Below, in pieces: positions 1 through 6,303 of a DNA stretch of 10,730 nucleotides. Position 1 is the stretch's first letter. Each line of letters opens with the position of its first letter. The translations under genes were made by a program, and so were the position numbers. The notes under the pieces were generated by a model. The model did no database searches and was not told where the DNA came from. It saw only the letters and a list, made by a program, of their open reading frames with translations. Source of the DNA: CAVSUR01 sp052143655 (GTDB taxonomy: Bacteria > Actinomycetota > Actinomycetes > Streptosporangiales > Streptosporangiaceae); contig JBKQSL010000451.1 of assembly GCA_052143655.1 (NCBI GenBank), forward strand, positions 1-10,730, in the 5' to 3' direction.

Positions 1-800
1 CGGGTCCGGTCGCCGCGGAACAGGTCGCGGGCGAACTCCAGCGCCCGGCCCGCCGCCGAGTAGGCGGTGCGCTCGACGAGCATCAGCGGCGCGCCCTCGT
101 CGACCTCCAGGGCTTCGGCCTCGCGCACCCCGGCCAGCACCGGCTCCAGGCTCTCCCTGGCCCGGTGCGGCCGCTGCCCGTAGCGCTGCTCCAGCAGCTC
201 GTACAGCGACCCGTCGAGGCGGCAGTCCAGCATGCCGGGGAACAGCGCGGCCGGAAACACCGAGCGCTCCAGCACCATCGGCCGGCCGTCGGCGAGCCGG
301 ATCCGCCGCACCTCCAGCACGGGGTCGCCCTCGCCGACCGCCAGCGCGGCCGCCGCCCGCGACCCGGCCGGGTGCTGCGCCGCGCTGAGCACCCGGGCGC
401 CGGCCACCATCTTGTGCCGGCGCAGCTGCTCGGAGAAGCCGGCCAGCGTGGTGATGTCCTGCTCCAGCTTGGCCGCGGCCACGAACGTCCCGCCGCCCCG
501 GCCCACCGCGCGCTCGACCAGGCCGCGCTGGGCCAGCTCGCCGAGCGCGTGCCGCAGCGTCATCCGGCTGACGCCGAGCCAGGCGGCCAGCTCATGCTCG
601 GTCGGCAGCCGGTCCCGGGGCTGCAGTCGCCCGGCGGCGATCGCCTCGGCGAGCCAGTCCTCGATCTGCGCGTGCACGGTCGTGCCCGGCCCGCGCACGA
701 TCTTCGGCGGCTTGCGGGCGAGCAGCCGGGACCAGCCAGGCCGGCCGGCCGCAGGCACGCTCGGCGGGCCGGGCTCCGCGGTCTGCGGTGGCCCGCTCAC
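1..800 (-). CDS. GntR-family (HutC/UTRA type) transcriptional regulator, 3' end cut by window edge
   Basis: I translated this gene by hand from the minus strand, starting at a GTG (complement of 798-800). It stays open for 266 codons to the window edge, so only a short C-terminal piece is missing. After a Pro/Gly-rich leader of about 35 residues comes a GntR winged-helix domain (about 40-108), with the typical run RLPTEHELAAWLGVSRMTLR and a wing with GRGGGTFV. A UTRA ligand-binding domain follows (about 120 to the end), ending near LEFARDLFRGDRT, which is typical of the last strands of HutC-like proteins. Such proteins are usually repressors released by a small effector. The start lies 8 bp after the permease stop with no strong ribosome binding site, which suggests translational coupling. 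GTCYAGAC palindromes in the divergent region at 2381-2683 are probable targets. Family is confident; effector is unknown. Confidence 0.9.
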   Translation of the reverse strand, partial: MSGPPQTAEPGPPSVPAAGRPGWSRLLARKPPKIVRGPGTTVHAQIEDWLAEAIAAGRLQPRDRLPTEHELAAWLGVSRMTLRHALGELAQRGLVERAVGRGGGTFVAAAKLEQDITTLAGFSEQLRRHKMVAGARVLSAAQHPAGSRAAAALAVGEGDPVLEVRRIRLADGRPMVLERSVFPAALFPGMLDCRLDGSLYELLEQRYGQRPHRARESLEPVLAGVREAEALEVDEGAPLMLVERTAYSAAGRALEFARDLFRGDRT

Positions 801-808
801 CCCGGCCG

Positions 809-2380
809 TCAGCCGGCGGACTGGGACGCGGGGCCGTCGGCCGCCGCGAGCGGCGCGTCGTCCTCGCTCGGCGCCATGACCGGCGCGAACTGCTTGTTCC
901 GCCCGGTGATCCCGTAGTAGAGCGCGCCCACGACCAGGATGACGACGAAGACCGTCCACAGGATCGGGATCTTGTTGAGGAAGCCGATGTGGAAGTCCAG
1001 GCTCTGCACGCCGGCGATCACGGTCTGGTTGGGCTGGGGGTTGCTCTGCGGCCGCGGCCAGGCGAAGTTGACCAGCATCACCGCGCCGTAGAGCAGGCCG
1101 ACCACGTTGATGATCACTCCCCAGCCGCCGAGCTTGAACGGCGCCGTGGTCTTCGGCCAGCCGCCGAGCCGGGCCTTCAGCACCGCGAGGTTGCCGAGGA
1201 AGTAGCTCAGGTAGATCATCGCGGTGGCCGCGATCGCGATGATCCCGGCCCCGGAGAACTGGATGAACGGGATCGCCGACAGCACCGCGACCGCGATGCA
1301 GGCCCAGATGGGCGTGTGCAGGCCCGTTGCCACCCTCGACAGCGGCCCGGAGAACGGCAGCTGGTTGTCGCGCGCCATGCCGAAGCACAGCCGGATGGTG
1401 GCCGCCAGGATCGACAGGCAGCACACGAAGATCGCGGCCGAGACCACCAGCAGGTAGATCGTGGCGAACGGCGCGGAGAAGTTGGCCTCGATGATCTGGG
1501 CGGGGCCGTAGCCGTCCTTGATCGCCGTGTGCAGGTTCGGTATCGCCATCAGCGTGCCGAGCAGGAATACCCCGCCGATGATGAACGCGCCGGCGATCGA
1601 CATCAGCACGGCCTTGGGCGCGGCTCGCCGCGGGTCGCGGGTCTCCTCGGCCAGGGTCGAGGCGGTGTCGAAACCGTAGATCACGAACAGCGACATGAAC
1701 ATCGCGATCAGGAACGTGTTGCCCCCGACGTGCAGGCCGCCGCTGTTGGTGATGACGTGGAAGCCCTGGTGGTTGTGGAAGGCCATCAGGATCAGCGCGA
1801 ACACGAACATGCCGAGGATCTCGAACAGCACGCCGGTGTTGTTGATGATCGCCACCAGCCGGACCCCGTAGATGTTCAGCACCGTGATCACGACCAGCGT
1901 GATCAGCGCGACCACCAGTTCGGTGTGCAGGCTGGTAGTGAGGCTGTGCCAGCCCAGGCCGTTCAGCGCCGGGATCAGCGCGATCGGCAGCGTCGCGACC
2001 ACCGCGGTCACGGTCAGGATCCCGGCGAACAGGTAGATCCACCCGGTGAACCACGAGTACCGGCGGCTGGCCAGGTACTTGGTCCACTGGAACACCGAGC
2101 CGGCCACCGGGAAGTGACTGGACACCTCGGCGAAGTTCAGCGCGATGATGAACTGGCCGAGCGCCACCACCGGCCAGGTCCAGATGAACACCCCGCCCAG
2201 CGTGGTCAGGCCGAGCGCGAACAGGGTGAAGATGCCGGTCGACGGCGAGATGTAGCTGAACGCCACCGCGAACGAGCTGAACGTCCCCAGCGACCGCTTG
2301 AGCTCCTGCCGGTAACCGAACCGGGCCAGGTCGGCTGCGTCCCGCTCGTGCCCGCTGGGGGCATCGCTGCTAGCGCTCAT
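809..2380 (-). CDS. APC-superfamily amine/amino-acid permease
   Basis: This 523-residue integral membrane protein has about 12 hydrophobic segments and a cytoplasmic N-terminus of about 30 residues. The first membrane helix carries the unwound Ser-Pro-Ser-Thr-Gly segment (about 45-49) followed by a Gly-Gly (62-63). The stretch AEVSSHFPVAGSVFQW (about 85-100) matches the loop after helix 2 in amino-acid/choline/GABA-type APC permeases. It probably imports a small amine or amino acid by cation coupling. The start is fixed by an AGGAGGA seven bases upstream of the ATG. It is co-directional with the GntR gene (8 bp gap) and divergent from a kinase-flavoprotein-serine dehydratase operon, so its substrate is probably the compound that operon degrades. 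Choline-derived N-methyl compounds, ethanolamine and serine are candidates; the sequence does not decide between them. Confidence 0.9.
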   Translation of the reverse strand: MSASSDAPSGHERDAADLARFGYRQELKRSLGTFSSFAVAFSYISPSTGIFTLFALGLTTLGGVFIWTWPVVALGQFIIALNFAEVSSHFPVAGSVFQWTKYLASRRYSWFTGWIYLFAGILTVTAVVATLPIALIPALNGLGWHSLTTSLHTELVVALITLVVITVLNIYGVRLVAIINNTGVLFEILGMFVFALILMAFHNHQGFHVITNSGGLHVGGNTFLIAMFMSLFVIYGFDTASTLAEETRDPRRAAPKAVLMSIAGAFIIGGVFLLGTLMAIPNLHTAIKDGYGPAQIIEANFSAPFATIYLLVVSAAIFVCCLSILAATIRLCFGMARDNQLPFSGPLSRVATGLHTPIWACIAVAVLSAIPFIQFSGAGIIAIAATAMIYLSYFLGNLAVLKARLGGWPKTTAPFKLGGWGVIINVVGLLYGAVMLVNFAWPRPQSNPQPNQTVIAGVQSLDFHIGFLNKIPILWTVFVVILVVGALYYGITGRNKQFAPVMAPSEDDAPLAAADGPASQSAG

Positions 2381-2387
2381 GAACGGG

Positions 2388-2394
2388 TCCTCCT
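2388..2394 (-). promoter_or_regulatory. Ribosome binding site of the permease gene
   Basis: The minus strand reads AGGAGGA seven bases before the ATG at 2380. This near-perfect anti-16S match decides the permease start. Confidence 0.8.
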
Positions 2395-2458
2395 GGGTGT
2401 GACGTGGGTTACAAAAGCCGCACGATGAGGCGTAGCGTAAAGTCGCGGTTGCTTAACT

Positions 2459-2466
2459 GTCCAGAC
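2459..2466. promoter_or_regulatory. Candidate GntR/HutC operator, permease side
   Basis: GTCCAGAC differs by one base from the perfect palindrome GTCTAGAC at 2612-2619 and shares the flanking CC on its right. It lies 79 bp upstream of the permease start, a plausible operator position for that promoter. HutC-subfamily regulators such as DasR and NagR/YvoA are known to bind palindromes with a GTCTAGAC core. That the adjacent GntR protein binds here is inference. Confidence 0.5.
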
Positions 2467-2485
2467 CCTCTGCCGTCCCGCGGCG

Positions 2486-2517
2486 GCCGGCCGTCCCCGC
2501 GACCCGGGACGGCCGGC
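2486..2517. repeat. Perfect 12-bp inverted repeat in the divergent region
   Basis: The arms GCCGGCCGTCCC (2486-2497) and GGGACGGCCGGC (2506-2517) are perfect reverse complements around an 8-nt spacer. On the plus strand a further CCGTCCC at 2527-2533 could pair with the GGGACGG of the right arm instead, so two mutually exclusive hairpins are possible. There is no T-tract, so this is not a classic intrinsic terminator. It could be an operator, an RNA structure in a long leader, or a chance result of high GC content. Confidence 0.6.
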
Positions 2518-2611
2518 TCGCCCGGACCGTCCCGGACAGGCACGAAGTCGGCCAGAGCGGTCCAGCAGCGGGCTGCGGGCCGCCATCTCGCCGGGCTCAC
2601 CGCGATTTTCC

Positions 2612-2619
2612 GTCTAGAC
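2612..2619. promoter_or_regulatory. Candidate GntR/HutC operator, kinase-operon side
   Basis: The perfect palindrome GTCTAGAC lies 64 bp upstream of the phosphotransferase start, flanked by CC on the left and CT on the right. This core is the known operator core of HutC-subfamily GntR proteins (DasR, NagR/YvoA). A GntR/UTRA gene sits at 1-800, in the operon on the other side of this region, so regulation of the module by its own repressor is a natural inference. Confidence 0.6.
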
Positions 2620-2634
2620 CTTTCCCGGCCGAGC

Positions 2635-2640
2635 GTCTAC
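2635..2640. promoter_or_regulatory. Possible operator half-site
   Basis: CGTCTA recurs at 2634-2639, exactly 23 bp after the CGTCTA of the palindrome that starts at 2611. Here the second half is degenerate (GTCTAC then CC). It may be a weaker half-site for the same regulator on roughly the same DNA face (about two helical turns), or it may be chance. Confidence 0.25.
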
Positions 2641-2665
2641 CCTGCGCTCAGCGCCGGACCGCGCC

Positions 2666-2677
2666 GGGAGGAAGGAA
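2666..2677 (+). promoter_or_regulatory. Ribosome binding site of the phosphotransferase gene
   Basis: GGGAGGAAGGAA ends six bases before the ATG at 2684. It decides that start over the in-frame Met at codon 26. Confidence 0.8.
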
Positions 2678-2683
2678 CCGCCG

Positions 2684-3670
2684 ATGAGCCTGCCCGCGCA
2701 GCAGTCGCCGCCAGCGGTCGGCCCGCCGCACCTCAGCCAGGACCCGCTGGCCGCCGGGATGACCGAGCGGCTGGCCCGGGCGCCGAGCCTGGCCGGGACG
2801 CCGCGGACGGCGCGCGAGCTGCCGGGCGGGCTGACCAACCGGAACTACCACGTCAGCACGCCGGACGGGGAGTTCGTCGCCCGGGTCTGGGCGGCCGGCG
2901 ACAACCTGCTGGCCATCGACCGGGACCGGGAGTACGCCAACTCGGTCATCGCCGCCGAGGCCGGGGTCGGCGCCCCGGTCTTCGAGTACCGCCCGGACGA
3001 CTGCATGCTGGTCATCGGCTACCTGCCCGGCCGGACCTACACCAGCGCGGACGTCGCCGACCCGGCGAACACGCAGCGGATCGCCGCCGCCTGCCGTCAG
3101 CTGCACGCGGCCCGGCGGTTCGCCGGCGACTTCGACATGTTCGCGATCCAGGGCCGGTACACGGCGGTGACAGCCGAGCTGGGCTTCAGGGTGCCGCGCG
3201 GCTACGACCGGTACTGGCCGCAGTTCGCCGCGGCCCAGGCCGCCCTCGCGGTCCGCGATGAGGGCACGGTGCCGTGCAACAACGACCTGCTGGCCGGCAA
3301 CTTCATCGACGACGGCGAGCGGATCTGGCTGATCGACTACGAGTACTCGGGCAACAACGACCCGTGCTTCGAGCTCGGCAACATCGCCGCCGAATCGGGC
3401 CTGTCCGCCGACGCGCTCGCCGCGCTGGTCACCGCCTACTACGGCCGGCCGCGGCGCAGCCGGATCGCGCGGGCCCAGCTGTTCGGGCTGGTGGCCCGGT
3501 ACGGCTGGACGCTGTGGGGGGCGATCCAGGCGGCCAGCAGCCCGCTGGAGTTCGACTTCTGGTCCTGGGCGATGGAGAAGTACGAGGCGGCCGCGGCCGG
3601 ATTCAGCGGGCCCGGGTACGCCCGGCTGCTCGGCGAGGTGCAGATCGACGACGCGCGAGGAGACGGCTGA
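2684..3670 (+). CDS. Choline/ethanolamine kinase-like (LicA/APH fold) phosphotransferase
   Basis: The 328-residue product has the marks of choline-kinase-like phosphotransferases. These are a Gly-rich nucleotide loop GGLTNRNY (48-55), Arg67 in VARVW where choline kinases carry Arg instead of the usual Lys, Glu83 in the helix after DRDRE, the catalytic loop CNNDLLAGN (198-206) with Asp201 and Asn206, and the metal-binding IDYEYSGNNDP (from 217) with Asp218. It would phosphorylate a small alcohol or amine such as choline or ethanolamine using ATP, in the cytoplasm. The usual HND of the catalytic loop is NND here: position 200 is Asn, not His. The catalytic Asp and metal ligands remain, so activity is still plausible. 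It is first in the plus-strand operon and ends 4 bp before the flavoprotein start, so the two are almost certainly co-translated. Fold is confident; substrate is unknown. Confidence 0.88.
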   Translation: MSLPAQQSPPAVGPPHLSQDPLAAGMTERLARAPSLAGTPRTARELPGGLTNRNYHVSTPDGEFVARVWAAGDNLLAIDRDREYANSVIAAEAGVGAPVFEYRPDDCMLVIGYLPGRTYTSADVADPANTQRIAAACRQLHAARRFAGDFDMFAIQGRYTAVTAELGFRVPRGYDRYWPQFAAAQAALAVRDEGTVPCNNDLLAGNFIDDGERIWLIDYEYSGNNDPCFELGNIAAESGLSADALAALVTAYYGRPRRSRIARAQLFGLVARYGWTLWGAIQAASSPLEFDFWSWAMEKYEAAAAGFSGPGYARLLGEVQIDDARGDG

Positions 3671-3674
3671 GCCG

Positions 3675-6188
3675 ATGCCCGCGGACGCTGCGCACGAGCA
3701 GGAAATGGCTCCGGCCCCGGGCAGCCCGGGCGGCGCCCGGCTGCCCGCCCGGGCCCAGATCGTGATCATCGGCGGTGGGGTGATCGGCACCAGCGTTGCC
3801 TACCACCTCACCCTGCTCGGCCGCGCCGACGTGCTGCTGCTGGAGCAGGGCCAGCTGTCGTGCGGCACCACCTGGCACGCGGCCGGGCTCGTCGGCCAGC
3901 TGCGCGCCTCCGAGGCTGGCACCCGGCTGGTGCAGTACTCCACCGACCTGTACTCCCGGCTGGAGGCCGAGACCGGGCTGTCGGCCGGGTTCCGCCGGTG
4001 CGGCGGAGTCACGGTGGCGCGCACCGCCGACCGGCTGACGGCGCTGCGCCGCACCGCGGCCACCGCCGAGGCCTACGGCCTGGAGTGCGAGCTGATCAGC
4101 CCGCGCCGGGCCGCGGAGCTGTTTCCCGGGCTGCGCACCGACGACCTGGCCGGGGCGATCTGGCTGCCCGGCGACGGCCGGGCCAACCCCACCGACCTGA
4201 CCGCGGCCCTGGCCCGCGGCGCCCGGCAGCGCGGCGCGGTGATCGCCGAGCGCACCCGAGTCACCGGCATCACGGTGACCGGCGGCACGGTGACCGGGGT
4301 GCGCACCGACGCCGGCGACGTCGAGGCGGAGATCGTCGTCAACTGCGCCGGCCAGTGGGCCAAGCAGGTCGGCGCGATGGCCGGGGTGACCGTGCCGCTG
4401 CACTCGGCCGAGCACTTCTACGTGGTGACCGAGCAGATCGACGGCGTGCGCTCCGGGCTGCCGGTGCTGCGCGACCCGGACGGCTACACCTACTTCAAGG
4501 AGGAAGTCGGCGGCCTGGTGGTCGGCGGGTTCGAGCCGGAGGCCAAGCCGTGGGTGTCACCCGACGAGCTGCCCTGCCCGTTCGAGTTCCGGCTGCTGGC
4601 CGAGGACTGGGAGCACTTCTCGGTGCTGATGGACAGCGCCGTGCACCGGGTCCCCGCGCTGGCCGAGACCGGGATCAAGAAATTCTACAACGGCCCGGAG
4701 AGCTTCACCCCCGACAACCAGTTCATCCTCGGCGAGGCGCCGGAGTGCCGGAACTTCTTCGTCGCCGCCGGGATGAATTCGGTCGGCATCGCCTGCGCCG
4801 GCGGGGCGGGCCTGGCGCTCGCCGAGTGGATCACCGAGGGCGAGCCGGGCAGTGACCTGACCGCCGTGGACATCCGCCGCTTCGCCGCGTTCAACGGCAA
4901 CAACCAGTGGCTGCGCGACCGGGTCGGCGAGGTGCTCGGGCTGCATTACGCGGTGCCCTGGCCGAACCGGGAGCTGGAGAGCGCCCGGCCGCTGCGCCGC
5001 TCGCCGGTCTACCACCTGCTGCGCGCGGCGAACGCCTGCGCTGGCACCAAGATGGGCTGGGAGCGGGCCAACTTCTTCGCGCCGCCCGGCGAGCAGCCGG
5101 TGATCGAGTACTCCTGGGGCCAGCAGAACTGGCAGCCGTGGTCCAGCGCCGAGCAGCAGGCCACCCGGCAGGCCGTCGCGGTGTTCGACCAGACCTCGTT
5201 CTCCAAGTACCTGGTGACCGGCCCGGACGCGCAGGCGGCGCTGCAGTGGCTGTGCACGGCGGACGTGGCCGTGCCGCCCGGCCGCACCGTCTACACCGGG
5301 ATGCTCGGTGGCCGCGGCACCTACGAGTCCGACATCACCGTGACCCGGCTGGCGGCGCAGGAGTTCCTGCTGGTCGCCAGCGCGGCCACCACCGAGCGGG
5401 ACATGGACCACATCCGCCGCCGGATGCCACCGGGCAGTCAGGCGACGGTGCACGACCTCACCTCGGCCCTGGCTGTCTTTGGCGTGATGGGCCCGTCGTC
5501 GCGCGCGCTGCTGTCCCGCCTCACCCGCGCCGACCTGTGCGACGCCGCGTTCAGCTTCGGCGACAGCCGGGAGATTGACCTGGGCTACTGCCGGGTGCGG
5601 GCGACCCGGATCACCTACGTGGGCGAGCTGGGCTGGGAGCTGTACGTGCCGGCCGAGTTCGCGGTCGGCGTGTACGAGGACCTGATGGCGGCCGGCGCCG
5701 ACCTCGGCGTGGCCAGCGCCGGCTACTACGCGATCGAGTCACTGCGGCTGGAGAAGGGCTACCGGGCGTTCGGCCGGGAGCTGACCCCGGATTACGGCCC
5801 GGTGGAGGCCGGGCTGCTGTTCGCCTGCAAGCTCGGCACCGACATCGGCTTCCTGGGCCGGGAGGCAGTCGAGAAGGCCCGGGCCGCCCGGCCGCGGCGG
5901 CGGCTGGTCTCGATCGTGCTCGACGATCCGGCCGCCATGATGTGGGGCAGCGAGCTGATCGTGCGTGACGGCACCGCCGTCGGCCAGGTGACGTCGGCTG
6001 CCTGGGGGCACACACTGGGAGCATCGGTCGGCCTCGGCTACGTCCGGCACCCGGCCGGGGAACCGGTCACCCCCGACTTCCTGCGGGCGGGCCGCTACCA
6101 GGTCAACGTCGGCGGCGAGCTGACCAGCGCGACCGTGCACCTGCGGGCACCCTACGACCCGGACGGCAGCCGGGTCCGGGGAGCGTAA
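3675..6188 (+). CDS. FAD-dependent dimethylglycine/sarcosine dehydrogenase-like protein with C-terminal GcvT-type folate domain
   Basis: This 837-residue two-part enzyme has an N-terminal DAO-type flavoprotein half (about 27-430) and an aminomethyltransferase half (about 455-835). The Rossmann FAD motif GGGVIG is at 33-38. The run GTTWHAAGL places His68 where dimethylglycine and sarcosine dehydrogenases attach FAD covalently. A second FAD-contact stretch, FTPDNQFILGEAPE followed by NFFVAAGMNSVGIACAGG, closes the first half. The GcvT half includes GELGWEL (650-656) and a C-terminal barrel from about 740. Relatives demethylate N-methyl amino acids and pass the methylene group to tetrahydrofolate. 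The likely reaction is dimethylglycine to sarcosine, sarcosine to glycine, or demethylation of a related N-methyl amine. GAGGAGA at 3657-3663 lies 11 bp before this ATG. An in-frame Met at codon 11 is an alternative start. Length fits the family; exact substrate is open. Confidence 0.9.
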   Translation: MPADAAHEQEMAPAPGSPGGARLPARAQIVIIGGGVIGTSVAYHLTLLGRADVLLLEQGQLSCGTTWHAAGLVGQLRASEAGTRLVQYSTDLYSRLEAETGLSAGFRRCGGVTVARTADRLTALRRTAATAEAYGLECELISPRRAAELFPGLRTDDLAGAIWLPGDGRANPTDLTAALARGARQRGAVIAERTRVTGITVTGGTVTGVRTDAGDVEAEIVVNCAGQWAKQVGAMAGVTVPLHSAEHFYVVTEQIDGVRSGLPVLRDPDGYTYFKEEVGGLVVGGFEPEAKPWVSPDELPCPFEFRLLAEDWEHFSVLMDSAVHRVPALAETGIKKFYNGPESFTPDNQFILGEAPECRNFFVAAGMNSVGIACAGGAGLALAEWITEGEPGSDLTAVDIRRFAAFNGNNQWLRDRVGEVLGLHYAVPWPNRELESARPLRRSPVYHLLRAANACAGTKMGWERANFFAPPGEQPVIEYSWGQQNWQPWSSAEQQATRQAVAVFDQTSFSKYLVTGPDAQAALQWLCTADVAVPPGRTVYTGMLGGRGTYESDITVTRLAAQEFLLVASAATTERDMDHIRRRMPPGSQATVHDLTSALAVFGVMGPSSRALLSRLTRADLCDAAFSFGDSREIDLGYCRVRATRITYVGELGWELYVPAEFAVGVYEDLMAAGADLGVASAGYYAIESLRLEKGYRAFGRELTPDYGPVEAGLLFACKLGTDIGFLGREAVEKARAARPRRRLVSIVLDDPAAMMWGSELIVRDGTAVGQVTSAAWGHTLGASVGLGYVRHPAGEPVTPDFLRAGRYQVNVGGELTSATVHLRAPYDPDGSRVRGA

Positions 6189-6217
6189 GCGCCCGGGCAG
6201 GTGCAGGGCCGGGCGGG

Positions 6218-6254
6218 CCGGCTGTCCGGCCGGGTTATCTGGCCGGACAGCCGG
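6218..6254. repeat. Perfect 14-bp inverted repeat between the flavoprotein and serine dehydratase genes
   Basis: The arms CCGGCTGTCCGGCC (6218-6231) and GGCCGGACAGCCGG (6241-6254) are perfect reverse complements around the 9-nt spacer GGGTTATCT. The repeat begins 30 bp after the flavoprotein stop and ends 49 bp before the serine dehydratase start. There is no T-tract. It could partly terminate or process the transcript to set the dose of the last gene, stabilise the upstream mRNA end, or be a protein-binding site. Role is inferred only. Confidence 0.7.
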
Positions 6255-6303
6255 GGAGAGCGGGCCGCTGCGCGCAGAGCGGCCCAGACGGGAGCGGTGC
6301 GCG

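Larger units (their letters stand above)
2381..2683. promoter_or_regulatory. Divergent intergenic control region
   Basis: This 303-bp gap separates the left-going permease start from the right-going phosphotransferase start. It holds no convincing gene. I see a ribosome binding site at each end, two GTCYAGAC palindromes with an extra half-site, and a perfect 12-bp inverted repeat in the middle. It is slightly less GC-rich at both flanks (about 2401-2460 and 2601-2640), where promoters would be expected. I could not assign a convincing -35/-10 pair in either direction. Confidence 0.75.

Noticed and set aside
2399..2412. GTGAC-N4-GTTAC imperfect inverted repeat just upstream of the permease ribosome binding site
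   Set aside because: It has one mismatch in a 5-bp arm and no second copy elsewhere in the region, so it is no better than chance next to the GTCYAGAC sites.
788..2428. Long plus-strand open frame of 546 codons opposite the permease gene
   Set aside because: Its translation is rich in Arg, Asp, His and Gln with no domain pattern, and it mirrors the third-base GC bias of the permease on the other strand. The permease has clear membrane helices and a good ribosome binding site.
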